NCBI RefSeq assembly: GCF_030817655.1
Contig: NZ_JAUSZM010000003.1
Span: 3,968,001 to 4,032,000, forward strand
From: Streptomyces sp. V4I2
GTDB lineage: Bacteria; Actinomycetota; Actinomycetes; Streptomycetales; Streptomycetaceae
Reading direction: 5' to 3'
Length of the DNA: 64,000 nt
In this document: positions 46,822 to 54,480 of the stretch, in pieces
Numbering within the stretch: the stretch's first letter is position 1
Layout: each line of letters starts with the position of its first letter
Program-made: the position numbers and the translations under genes
The notes under the pieces: model-generated
Seen by the model: the letters and a program-made list of their open reading frames with translations, nothing else
The model's database searches: none
Told to the model about the DNA's origin: nothing

Positions 46822-47535
46822 CTACGCCTCCCTGGTCTCCGGAATCGCATCGTGCAGCTCCGTCACGGCGCGTTCACCGGGCTTGACGGCGATGAGGCGG
46901 CGGGCGGCAGCCAGGGCCCATGTCGCGTCGACGCGATGGGCCGCCGCGGTCATCAGCGCCAGTTGCAGGCCGAGGTCGTACGACGGTTGGTCCTCGGCGA
47001 GCCTCGCGATGCCGCGCTCCACCCCGGCTGTGAGGGAAGGCAGCAGTACGGCGACGAGTTCCCGACGCAGCAGCGCACTGATGTGCCGGTCGAACTGCAC
47101 CTGGTCCGCGACGTTCAGCAGGGCCTCGGCCGCCTGCAGTCGCCCGGTCGCCGTGCCGCGCTCCTCGACCATGTCGGCGCTGTCCCCCACGGCGTCGGCG
47201 AGCACCCCGAAGGTGTCGTCCTGGCCGTGCAGCCGGTCGTACGAGGCTCCACGCCATACGGCGGATTCCGGCGACCGCGCTGCCCGGACCACCGCTTCGT
47301 ACCCGACCGTGTCTGCCCACCGGGTGAGCGCGACACAGGCCAGGAAGCGCCCTGCCGGATCCTCGTCCGGATCCCGCAGGACTTCTTTCAGTGCCTCGGA
47401 ACGCTCCCGATAGCCGCCGTCGAGCCCCTCGCTGATGACGTCATCGGGATCGGCGGCAGCCGTGCCGTCGAAGTCCGTGAAGAGCAGTTCGGCGACTCTG
47501 GCGCTCGGCTCCCACGCACCATGGCTGTCGGACAC
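46822..47535 (-). CDS. Putative immunity protein for toxin 2
   Basis: 237 residues from a GTG with AGGAG upstream, 50 bp downstream of the toxin 2 stop. It is a paralogue of the protein at 53697-54461: both begin with TDFDG, have FLACVALTRWA / FLACVALTTWA and EAVVRAARSPESAVW / DAVIDAARDPERAPW, and are helical throughout. DUF4259-like features are possible, but I cannot confirm a family. Because toxins 2 and 3 also share their C-terminal domain, the pair relationship supports an immunity role. Confidence 0.75.
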   Translation of the reverse strand: MSDSHGAWEPSARVAELLFTDFDGTAAADPDDVISEGLDGGYRERSEALKEVLRDPDEDPAGRFLACVALTRWADTVGYEAVVRAARSPESAVWRGASYDRLHGQDDTFGVLADAVGDSADMVEERGTATGRLQAAEALLNVADQVQFDRHISALLRRELVAVLLPSLTAGVERGIARLAEDQPSYDLGLQLALMTAAAHRVDATWALAAARRLIAVKPGERAVTELHDAIPETREA

Positions 47536-47585
47536 TCGGTACTCCTGTGCTCAGGTCGGCTCGCTGGATCACGTTATCCGGCTCG

Positions 47586-49970
47586 TCACGGCGTCTTGGT
47601 CGTCGGGTAGGGCCCCGCCACGTAGTCCTTCGGGACGACCCCACTGATCAACCATTCGCCGTCGCGTCGGGTGTTGAGCAGCGCCATGACCCTTCGGTGC
47701 ACCTTGCTGGTCTTGCTCTTGCTCAGACCGAGGTCGTTGACGAACTTGGTCACCGCGTCGGTGTCCGTCGGCTTGAGTGTCGGCGGCACCTCCACGTCCT
47801 TGCCCGCGGTCTTGGTGATGTCGTCGCTGATGCTCTGCTGGATCTGCTCGGGCCGCAGGATCTCCACGTTCTGGACCTTGCCGGCGTCGATGTCCGCCTG
47901 CAGCCGCCGGTAGTCGATGCTGACTTCCTGGGCGCCGTAGACCTTTCCGGTGCCGTCCTTCGGAGCGAAGGAGGTGAACTGGCTCGATTCCTTGGCCTTG
48001 GGGTTCGCGCCGCCCAGCACGTGCTCGAGGGGCGTGATCTTTCCGTTCGGATCGGCCGGCACGATGCCGGTGTCCGGATCGAACCGCGACTTGCGCAAGC
48101 CGTACTGGTTGTGGGTGGCGCTGAAGTCGTCGTCCTGCCGGATGATGGGGGGTTCGTCTTCGCCCGGGGCCTTGGGCGGAGCCTCGTCCGTGGCCGGGGC
48201 CACGCCGTCGTCGGCATTGGGTTCGGTGGGATTGTCCGCGCCGTCGTCGGCATGGGGTTCGGTGGGATTGTCCGCGCCGTCACCGTGCGGGGGTGCGTCA
48301 TCGCCACGTGGGGATGCGTCATCACCGCGCGGGGGCAGATCGTCACCGTGTCCGCCGGCCGGCGGGTCCCCGGCGTGTGAGCCACCGTGCGGGCTGTCGC
48401 CGGCCTGCGACGGTACGCCCTCGCTGCCGGCGGAGTGTCCCGCGCTGCTCGCCGCGTTGTCGCCGGCGCCGGCGCCGACCAGAGCTGGTTCCTTGAGCGG
48501 GGCGTCGACCTGCGACACCCCGGCATCTGCCGTCGGCGTGGTGTCGTCGGCCGTGTTGACGACCGTCTCCGTCGGCGCCTCGTCGGCATGCTGGACAACG
48601 CTGCCCTGGCTGTCCAGGAGGTTGCCGTCACCGTCCAGGTACTGGGCGGGAGCGCCTTCGGGCGTCCCCAGGTCGATCGTGCCCTCCGGCAGCGCCACCG
48701 TCTGCTCCGGCAGCCGCACGCTCCCGTCAGGGAGTCTGGTGGCTCCCTCCGGGACGGCCGCGCCCTCCGGAAGCCGCACCGTGCCGTCCGGGAGCGTCAC
48801 CGAGCCCTCCGGCAGGGTGACAGCGTTGTCCGGAAGGGTGGGGATGTCGACGTGGCCTACGCCCCGGAGACCCCTGATGATGTCGCCGATCTTCGACAGA
48901 CCCGCGCCCGCGCCCTTGGCGATGTAGGTCATCGGGTCGATGATCCGGCCCGCCCTGCCAGCCACCGACAGCACCTTCGCCACCGCGCCGGCCCTGGTCA
49001 CGCCCGCTGCGGCGGCACCCGCACCGCCGGTGAAGACGGTGGTGAGCACGTTGAAGGTGACCAGGCCGGCCGCACGGGCAGGGTTCTCGCCCCACTGGTC
49101 CCATGCCACCAGCGCCTTGCCGGTCTCCTTCATCGCCGTACGCGAATCACGCAGCCACGACGGCAACTTGTCGTCCGGCAGCGTCCAGAACAGCGCGCCC
49201 GCACCGGGAATGACGGAGACCACCAGACCCGTGACCAGCTGCCCAAGGCCCTTCCATGCCTGGCCCATCGCCTCCAGGCCGTTGAACCCGAGCAGTGTGC
49301 CGATGCCCTTGATCGTGCCCCAGATGCCGTCGACGATCAGGCCGTCCCAGAAGAACGACTTCAGCCAGTAGCCGATCTCCCACCAGTGATGCTTCTCCTC
49401 CACCGGGTCACCCCAGGGAAGCTGCGCGTCCTTCATGTCCTCGGCGTTGAACCCGTACTGGTCCTCACGCTCCGAACCGTCACCGGCGACCATCTGCGTG
49501 CCGCCCCACAGGGCGGTGATCTTGTTGTGGGCCGTCCGCTCGGCCGCCCAGAACGCCGCCACCGTCGCGGTGATGTCGTCCCGGATCTGGTTGTGCTCGT
49601 CGACCTTGTCGCCGTCGTACTGCCACTCGTCGTCTTCCGCGGCCGCCGCGAGGAACGCCGTCGCGTCCGCCTTCAGCTGCTTCAGCTTGTCGACGAGGGG
49701 ACGAATCTCCGTCGCGTACGACGACAGCGCGCCGGACACCGTCTCCAAGCCGTCGGCGAAGGTGTCCGCCCGCTCCTGCACCGGCTTCGTCGTCGCGAAC
49801 AGCTGCTCCGCCTCGGGCGCGGTGTAGTACGCCGACAGCCCCTGGAACTGCGAATGCACGCCTCCGCCGGCCTCACGGACGTTGCCCGCGTCCTTCGTCA
49901 GATCCGCGTGATCCGTCTCCAGCTGCGCTAAGTCACCCGTGAACTGGGGTATCTGATCCGGCTTCAGCAC
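47586..49970 (-). CDS. T7SS-secreted polymorphic toxin 2 (ADP-ribosyltransferase-like C-terminus)
   Basis: 794 residues. Residues 1-~375 match toxins 1 and 3 closely (LXG-like helices and Gly/Ala-rich translocation region). Residues ~380-450 are a repeat of the form LPxGxVxLPxG, about ten units. A Gly/His/Asp-rich linker follows. The last ~190 residues are a domain shared with toxin 3: IIRQDDDF with Arg611, QFTSFA at 664-669, and a final GEWLISGVVPKDYVAGPY with Glu772. This order (Arg - Phe-Thr-Ser - late Glu) resembles pierisin/scabin-like ADP-ribosyltransferases; that is inference. The start GTG follows GGGAG within a remnant of the lost partner gene. Confidence 0.85.
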   Translation of the reverse strand: MLKPDQIPQFTGDLAQLETDHADLTKDAGNVREAGGGVHSQFQGLSAYYTAPEAEQLFATTKPVQERADTFADGLETVSGALSSYATEIRPLVDKLKQLKADATAFLAAAAEDDEWQYDGDKVDEHNQIRDDITATVAAFWAAERTAHNKITALWGGTQMVAGDGSEREDQYGFNAEDMKDAQLPWGDPVEEKHHWWEIGYWLKSFFWDGLIVDGIWGTIKGIGTLLGFNGLEAMGQAWKGLGQLVTGLVVSVIPGAGALFWTLPDDKLPSWLRDSRTAMKETGKALVAWDQWGENPARAAGLVTFNVLTTVFTGGAGAAAAGVTRAGAVAKVLSVAGRAGRIIDPMTYIAKGAGAGLSKIGDIIRGLRGVGHVDIPTLPDNAVTLPEGSVTLPDGTVRLPEGAAVPEGATRLPDGSVRLPEQTVALPEGTIDLGTPEGAPAQYLDGDGNLLDSQGSVVQHADEAPTETVVNTADDTTPTADAGVSQVDAPLKEPALVGAGAGDNAASSAGHSAGSEGVPSQAGDSPHGGSHAGDPPAGGHGDDLPPRGDDASPRGDDAPPHGDGADNPTEPHADDGADNPTEPNADDGVAPATDEAPPKAPGEDEPPIIRQDDDFSATHNQYGLRKSRFDPDTGIVPADPNGKITPLEHVLGGANPKAKESSQFTSFAPKDGTGKVYGAQEVSIDYRRLQADIDAGKVQNVEILRPEQIQQSISDDITKTAGKDVEVPPTLKPTDTDAVTKFVNDLGLSKSKTSKVHRRVMALLNTRRDGEWLISGVVPKDYVAGPYPTTKTP

Positions 49971-50130
49971 GCTTTGCCCACTCCCGGCAGATCCACCGCC
50001 GACGCAGACAACGCGGTGCGCTGCGCCCTCGTGGCTGTCGCCTCATCGCCCGGCACACATCTACTGCTTCGCGTTGTCATCCTGCTCCTGGTCACCCGAG
50101 CCGAACGCCGGGTCCATCCCCGACCCACCC
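49971..50130 (-). pseudogene. Deletion scar: remnants of DUF6507-like and WXG-like genes of module 2
   Basis: Immediately upstream of toxin 2 the minus strand still reads QRTALSASAVDLPGVGKA, the counterpart of the DUF6507-like C-terminus (QRAALSEPKLDMPGAGKA). Further on, 50060-50125 matches the 3' part of the WXG-like gene (shared runs CTGCTTCGCGTTGTCA and CCTGCTCCTGGTCACCCGAG). Next comes sequence matching the promoter region of module 1. About 1 kb with the ESAT-6-like gene and most of both neighbours is missing. Confidence 0.8.
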
Positions 50131-50144
50131 CATCACTCGCCCTA

Positions 50145-50174
50145 TCTCTATCAACCCGATAGTTGTCTGTGCAA
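50145..50174 (-). promoter_or_regulatory. Conserved promoter-like element of toxin module 2
   Basis: Minus strand TTGCAC, 18 nt, TAGAGA. The element and about 60 bp behind it, including CAAGGTCCCCAGCACGCACA, match module 1. It survives although the partner genes were deleted, so toxin 2 may still be transcribed. Confidence 0.6.
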
Positions 50175-50324
50175 TCAAGGTCCCCAGCACGCACAGAAGC
50201 ACCATGACTCGGCCGAATATCGTTGCTGAGCAGGTGAGTTGTGTCACCGTCACCTTCGAGCAGGACGCCCGTTCGCGCATCCGGGGGTGGGTGCGCAACG
50301 ACCTGAAACACGGGCTGGTCTCAC

Positions 50325-50678
50325 TCACTCCCCCGTCGGCCGCCCGCTCTCGTCCCACGCCCGGTGCGACAGGACGGCCTGCCCGTCCTCGCTGAACGTC
50401 TTCTCGTGGGCCAGCACGCCGTTCGGATGCCATCGCCTCCAGACACCGACAGGACGCGACCGGTACACCGTCCCCTCGGCCTCGAGCGTGCCGTCGCGAT
50501 ACCACTCCCAGGACGGTCCATGCGGCAGCCCGTCCACGTACGACTGCAGGCTCACGACATCGCCACCGAGCCGTTCCTCGACCTCGCCGGTGAACAGCTC
50601 TCCGCGGTACAGCAGGCGTGCACCCAGATCGAAGTCGACGTCGGGGCCGTCAATGTCAATACGAAGTGCGCTCGTCAC
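50325..50678 (-). CDS. YwqK-like (MORN-type repeat) antitoxin, copy 1
   Basis: 117 residues. The core is MORN/YwqK-type repeats: LLYRGELFTGEVEE, SYVDGLPHGPSWEWYRDGTLEAEG (in two parts) and GVWRRWHPNGVLAHEKTF. In Bacillus, YwqK is the immunity partner of the T7SS LXG toxin YwqJ, so presence in a T7SS toxin island fits an immunity role. No adjacent toxin remains. Paralogue at 52170-52532 and a broken one at 53366-53490. Confidence 0.8.
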   Translation of the reverse strand: MTSALRIDIDGPDVDFDLGARLLYRGELFTGEVEERLGGDVVSLQSYVDGLPHGPSWEWYRDGTLEAEGTVYRSRPVGVWRRWHPNGVLAHEKTFSEDGQAVLSHRAWDESGRPTGE

Positions 50679-50786
50679 GCCCCAGCCCTTTCGAAAAGGT
50701 GTTTCTGCGGTTTGCCGCCTGCCTCCGTGACGGAGACGCCCAGCGCGTGTTGCCCCAGGTCCAACGGGCGACGTTGGTACTGGCGA

Positions 50787-50981
50787 TCACACGGCAGAGC
50801 TGGGCTTGAGGGCCTCGACGAAGGTGGCGAAGGCTTCGGTCGGGAAGAGGAGGGTGGCGTGGGAAGGGTCCTTGGAGTCTCGTATCGCCACTCGGGTGAG
50901 GTTATCCGCGATTTCGACGCAGGAGTCACCGTCGCCAGGGCCTGAGTAGGACGACTTCCGCCAGTTGTCGGGGGTCTCCAT
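50787..50981 (-). CDS. DUF397 domain protein
   Basis: 64 residues: NWRKSSYSGPGDGDSCVEIAD and VAIRDSKDPSHATLLFPTEAFATF are the DUF397 signatures. In Streptomyces such proteins pair with an upstream XRE/DUF5753 regulator, here present only as a C-terminal remnant. The ATG at 50981 has GAGG upstream; a GTG at 50993 overlapping the regulator stop is possible. The reading frame is intact. Confidence 0.88.
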   Translation of the reverse strand: METPDNWRKSSYSGPGDGDSCVEIADNLTRVAIRDSKDPSHATLLFPTEAFATFVEALKPSSAV

Positions 50982-50989
50982 GGAGCGCC

Positions 50990-51150
50990 TCACAGCTCTT
51001 TCATCAGCCTGTGGATGAAGTCACGCGACCTAACGGGGTCGAGCGACGCGGCCTCCACTTTACGGAAGAGCGTTCGAAAGGCCTCCAGTTGGGCTTCGAA
51101 GTCGACCAAGGCGGCACCGTGGGGTGCGTCGCGCACCACGGTGTCCAGCT
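50990..51150 (-). pseudogene. C-terminal remnant of an XRE/DUF5753 regulator
   Basis: About 50 codons ending EAASLDPVRSRDFIHRLMKEL, preceded by TVVRDAPHGAALVDF. This matches the end of DUF5753 regulators, where a His-Gly strand is followed by a helix with a Ser-Arg near the end. The helix-turn-helix part is missing: at about 51145 the sequence turns into an opposite-strand ATPase gene fragment. The remnant still couples to the DUF397 gene. Confidence 0.65.
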
Positions 51151-51453
51151 TGGGCACCGCGCCTCCGACGTCGCGGAGCTCCTCGCGGCCGAGCTGGTCT
51201 CCAACGCCGTACGCCACACCAAGGGCCCGCTGCCCTGCGCGTGCGCTGGTCGGCGGGTGTACTGCGGATCGGGGGATGGGACGCGGACCCCGAACCACCG
51301 GAACCGCCGCGGCCGTTGAACCGGGTCGCCGACAACGAGGACGGACGTGGACTGGCACTCGTCCGGGCGTGCGCCGACACATGGGGGTGGCAACCGCTGA
51401 GCAGACACGGCAACCGGGGCAAGTACGTGTGGTGCGAGCTGAAGGCGGCCTAG
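51145..51453 (+). pseudogene. Truncated, frameshifted anti-sigma-type ATP-binding protein (HATPase)
   Basis: Begins inside the ATPase domain with DVAELLAAELVSNAVRHTKG (N box), then shifts frame at about 51225-51235. It continues with LRVRWSAGVLRIGGWDADPE and EDGRGLALVRACADTWGW (G box) to WCELKAA. Such ATP-binding proteins usually lie divergent from XRE/DUF397 pairs. Here the N-terminus and the intergenic region are deleted. Confidence 0.72.
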
Positions 51454-51679
51454 AAGGAGGAGTAGTCCTCGCCTCCAAGTAGTACCCGCCGGTGGGGTGA
51501 AGGTGGAAGAACCGACCGTTGGCGTCGACCAGGACCCCGTTGCGCTCATGAGCTCACTCGGCTCCGCAGGAGCCCGCCACCCGGAACCCGTCCGTCGACC
51601 TCTTCGGTGAGCGGCCACCCTCGTACAGGAGCCAGTGGCCGCGACCCAGGTCCACCTCAGGCATCGAGGTCGCTGCGTT
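51454..51679. other. Non-coding or decayed stretch
   Basis: No intact gene. The minus strand has short readable pieces (DLGRGHWLLYEGG; NGVLVDANGRFFHLHPTGGY) in different frames, which look like decayed coding sequence of unknown origin. Confidence 0.45.
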
Positions 51680-52063
51680 TCACAGTCGAGCTCGGATTTC
51701 CTTGGCGACTTCCATGAGGCTCGACGGGACCTCAGTCGGCATGACGTAGTCGAAATCCCTGATCCACTCCAGGAATTCGGCCGGCAGAGCGACGTGATGC
51801 GTTCTCACGTAGAACCAGAGATCTCCTCGCCATACCCACTCTCCGTCCGAGTAGATGGAGTCGCCGCCCATGATGGTTCGGCCAGAACCCAGAACATCTT
51901 CCGAGGAACCCATGACGCTGAAAAGGTCATGCCCGGCCAGCAAGTACTGGATGATCTCTCGCTCATCGTCATATGCGGAGTCAGCGAGGAAATCCCGCAT
52001 ACTCCCTCTCGGCGCCCCAAAAGCAGGCGACCACAGCTCTCGGAAGTGATCAGCGATCTTCAT
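51680..52063 (-). CDS. Putative orphan immunity protein
   Basis: 127 residues from the ATG at 52063, with GAGGG 9 nt upstream. Starts KIADHFRELWSPAFGAP, has AGHDLFSVMGSSEDVLG in the middle and Trp/Phe-rich strands (GEWVWRGDLWFYVRTHH). The first ~70 residues are homologous to those of the broken gene at 52855-53248 (KIAGFFQELWTPAFGTP; AGHEIFTVMGAAVDVL). Small, acidic, cytosolic and in an island of toxin debris, it is best read as an immunity protein without its toxin. Family unknown. Confidence 0.65.
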   Translation of the reverse strand: MKIADHFRELWSPAFGAPRGSMRDFLADSAYDDEREIIQYLLAGHDLFSVMGSSEDVLGSGRTIMGGDSIYSDGEWVWRGDLWFYVRTHHVALPAEFLEWIRDFDYVMPTEVPSSLMEVAKEIRARL

Positions 52064-52169
52064 GAAAGGTAATACCCTCCGCTCGGGGCTGCCCCAGCGC
52101 CGCCCATACGTACTGCGGCCCGGCACGTCCGCTTGAGCAAGGAAAAGGTGTCATGTCACCCCTGCAGAG

Positions 52170-52532
52170 TCACGTTTTCCCAGGCCCAGGTCTGGCTCCC
52201 GCCTCATCCCACTCATAGTGGGAGAGCGGGGTCCCGCCGTCAGAGCCGTGAAGCTCCTTCGTGGCAAGAACGCCGTTCTCGTGCCAGCTCTTGTACTCAC
52301 CGGACAAGCTGCCCGTCCGCATCGATCCCTCCGCACGAAGGACTCCGCTCTTGAACCACTCACGGAACGGCCCGTCCCGGTAACCATCCGTGTAGGCCAC
52401 GAGACTCACACGATGCCCTGCGGGGTACTCCTCGACCTCCCCTGTGAGGAGTTCACCCCGATACAGGAGTCGCTGGGCATAGTCGAGGTCCACCTTGAGG
52501 TCACCGAGACGGCTGCGCTTCACACTCACCAC
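52170..52532 (-). CDS. YwqK-like (MORN-type repeat) antitoxin, copy 2
   Basis: 120 residues, clear paralogue of copy 1: LLYRGELLTGEVEE, YTDGYRDGPFREWFKSGVL and SGEYKSWHENGVLATKELHG. The start is a GTG at 52532. No cognate toxin is adjacent. A third, frameshifted copy lies 0.9 kb upstream. Confidence 0.8.
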   Translation of the reverse strand: MVSVKRSRLGDLKVDLDYAQRLLYRGELLTGEVEEYPAGHRVSLVAYTDGYRDGPFREWFKSGVLRAEGSMRTGSLSGEYKSWHENGVLATKELHGSDGGTPLSHYEWDEAGARPGPGKT

Positions 52533-52552
52533 CAGGGCAGGTAATTCAGCCG

Positions 52553-52840
52553 TTAATTTGGCGGAGCAGGCTGCTTTTCCTGCCCTTCGAAGAGATATCG
52601 ATACAAACTGCCCAAGTATTCGTACAGAGCCTCATCACCATCGAACTCGATATCCGTCAGGCGTTCGTAATCACCGACGGAAAGCTCTCCCGTGCGCAAC
52701 ACCGACTCCAGGCCCACTCGGACCGCATTGACGTATTCTTCCTTGAACGCATGCAAGGTCGGACGCAGGTGGCCCGTGGTTTCGTAAGCCTGCTCCAAAC
52801 CAAGATATACCTTGATGAACTTCTCAAGTTCCCTATTCAC
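52553..52840 (-). CDS. Small acidic protein, probable immunity protein
   Basis: 95 residues: NRELEKFIKVYLGLEQAYE ... GDYERLTDIEFDGDEALYEYL. Helical and acidic, with lower GC than the flanks (third positions less biased). It begins 14 bp after the stop of a reading frame that looks like a toxin tip (see 52855-53248), the usual toxin-immunity spacing. The pattern resembles contact-dependent inhibition immunity proteins, but I cannot name a family. Confidence 0.6.
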   Translation of the reverse strand: MNRELEKFIKVYLGLEQAYETTGHLRPTLHAFKEEYVNAVRVGLESVLRTGELSVGDYERLTDIEFDGDEALYEYLGSLYRYLFEGQEKQPAPPN

Positions 52841-52854
52841 GACTTCAACCTCGA

Positions 52855-53248
52855 TTACGGATGACGGCCCGTTGCAGGGTTGGCATACATGGTAATGAGC
52901 TTCCAGTCACCGTCCTCCATGCGACAAACGGGACGAATAGTGCCGCCCGCGAAGTCGACAGGCAGGAACTCGTTCAGATCCGCCGGGTTTCGATAGAACC
53001 CGCTGAAGCGCTTGCGACCTTCGGGGCCGAGAAGGGTCGCCACTCAGGAACTGCTGTTCAGGATCGAGCACATCAACGGCAGCGCCCATGACAGTGAAGA
53101 TTTCATGACCAGCACGAAGATATTCGGTAATCTCAATCTCGTCATGACAAGGAGTGGGCGCAAGGAAGTCACGAATACTTCCGACAGGAGTTCCGAAAGC
53201 CGGAGTCCACAGCTCCTGGAAGAACCCTGCGATCTTCACGGTGTGCAC
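52855..53248 (-). pseudogene. Chimeric pseudogene: immunity-like N-part joined out of frame to a toxin-tip-like C-part
   Basis: From 53248 the minus strand encodes KIAGFFQELWTPAFGTPVGS ... VMGAAVDVLDPEQQF, homologous to the protein at 51680-52063. At about 53035 the meaningful frame shifts. The new frame (from about 53043) reads LLGPEGRKRFSGFYRNPADL ... GTIRPVCRMEDGDWKLITMY and stops at 52855. The second part does not resemble the immunity paralogue and has the look of a nuclease-type toxin C-terminus; that is inference. A frameshift within one gene is the alternative. Confidence 0.55.
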
Positions 53249-53365
53249 CTATCTTAATGACTGAGCGGGAAATAGGTTCGCCAATATCCATTGTCGTAGG
53301 TCTTCGGCACCTGAACCGGTCCCCTCAGTCTGGAAACGCCACGGAAGTCGAACGGACCCCAAATG

Positions 53366-53490
53366 TCACACGGCGCCTGCAAGGTACTCCTCGACCTCCC
53401 GGTGAAGAGTTCACCCCGATACAGGTAGTCGCTGGGCATAGTCGAGGTTTGCCTCGGGATCATCCAGATCGATGCGTGGCAACCCGGGCT
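53366..53490 (-). pseudogene. Frameshifted YwqK-like antitoxin remnant, copy 3
   Basis: Minus strand reads LPRIDLDDPEANLDYAQRL, then needs one base removed to continue as LYRGELFTG and one base added to continue as EVEEYLAGAV before a TGA at 53366-53368. It matches copy 2 (LDYAQRLLYRGELLTGEVEE). The remaining ~80 codons are absent. Confidence 0.75.
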
Positions 53491-53640
53491 CCGTTCAGCG
53501 CGTAGCGTGAGTTTCGTGATGGCCGACTCGATGAACCGGGCCGCTTCGACGGTCCTTTCAAAGTCGACCATGGCCGCACCATGGGGTGCATCGCCCACCA
53601 CGGTGCCCAGCTTGGCTCAGCGCCTCCCGCGCACGTCATA
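53491..53640 (-). pseudogene. Second DUF5753-like tail remnant
   Basis: Reads TVVGDAPHGAAMVDFERTVE then AARFIESAITKLTLRAERSP, parallel to the XRE tail at 50990-51150 (TVVRDAPHGAALVDFEAQLE). It is joined in the same frame to the YwqK remnant. Likely a decayed duplicate. The 53250-53365 and 53641-53696 stretches show nothing else. Confidence 0.55.
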
Positions 53641-53696
53641 GTGCTCGCGGCACCGGCGAACTTCTCGCGGCACAAGCCAGTTGGCTCGGACCTGGA

Positions 53697-54461
53697 TCAA
53701 AGAGCCTGTTTGACCTGGGCGCGTACGTCGTCGTCGCCAACAGTGATCAAGTAGTCGGCGAACTGGCGAGTCTCGGGCGTCTTCGCCCGCTGCACGATCG
53801 TCACCGCGTGGACGAGCGCACGGTGACTGGCATCGTGGCTCAGCACATCCTGCGCGAGACTCACGGCTGTTGCCGCGTCCACTGGCGCCACTGCCGCGGC
53901 CAGGTCGACGAGTTGGGTCGCCAGGTCGAACCTCTGCGGCCGGCGGGCGGCAAGCTTCGTGGTCCCTCGGGTCACAACCTCCCGGATGTCAGGAAGTACA
54001 TCCGCAACAGTCCGCTCGTCGAGCAGATCTCCGAGCTTCTCGTCGAAGTACTCCCTGTCCGCGATCTGCACCAAGGATCGGAACGCCTCAGTGCGAGACA
54101 GCCGCGTCTCCTTCTCTCGCGCCAGCACATCGCTGTCGGAGACGGCGAGCGATAGCTGAGCAAAGGTGTTGTCAACAGAGAACTTGCGGTCGATCAGGAT
54201 GTCGTACCAGGGCGCCCGCTCGGGATCACGGGCGGCGTCGATCACTGCGTCGAACCCCGCCGGCTCCGCCCAGGTCGTCAGCGCCACGCACGCCAGAAAC
54301 CGCTCCCGCTCCACGGCCGACTGATCGTTCAAGAGGTCAACCAGACCCGGAACGCGTTCGCGGTGCCGGGGATCGTCGAGCGCCTCATAGATGACGTCCT
54401 CGACATCCGACACCGGCTGCCCGTCGAAATCCGTACCCAACAATGCGTCGAACCGGCTCAC
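53697..54461 (-). CDS. Putative immunity protein for toxin 3
   Basis: 254 residues from the GTG at 54461, preceded by AAGGAG at 6 nt; a GTG at 54488 overlapping the toxin 3 stop is an alternative (263 residues). Homologous along its whole length to the toxin 2 immunity candidate (TDFDG, DVIYEALDD, FLACVALTTWAEPAGFDAV). All-helical, acidic, cytosolic. Its place directly downstream of toxin 3 and the matching pairing in module 2 support immunity. Confidence 0.75.
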   Translation of the reverse strand: MSRFDALLGTDFDGQPVSDVEDVIYEALDDPRHRERVPGLVDLLNDQSAVERERFLACVALTTWAEPAGFDAVIDAARDPERAPWYDILIDRKFSVDNTFAQLSLAVSDSDVLAREKETRLSRTEAFRSLVQIADREYFDEKLGDLLDERTVADVLPDIREVVTRGTTKLAARRPQRFDLATQLVDLAAAVAPVDAATAVSLAQDVLSHDASHRALVHAVTIVQRAKTPETRQFADYLITVGDDDVRAQVKQAL

Positions 54462-54480
54462 GGTGGACTCCTTCACAATC

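Noticed and set aside
49964..50311. A 115-residue gene upstream of toxin 2
   Set aside because: It reads across the deletion scar and promoter region; only its last ~20 codons resemble a real protein end.
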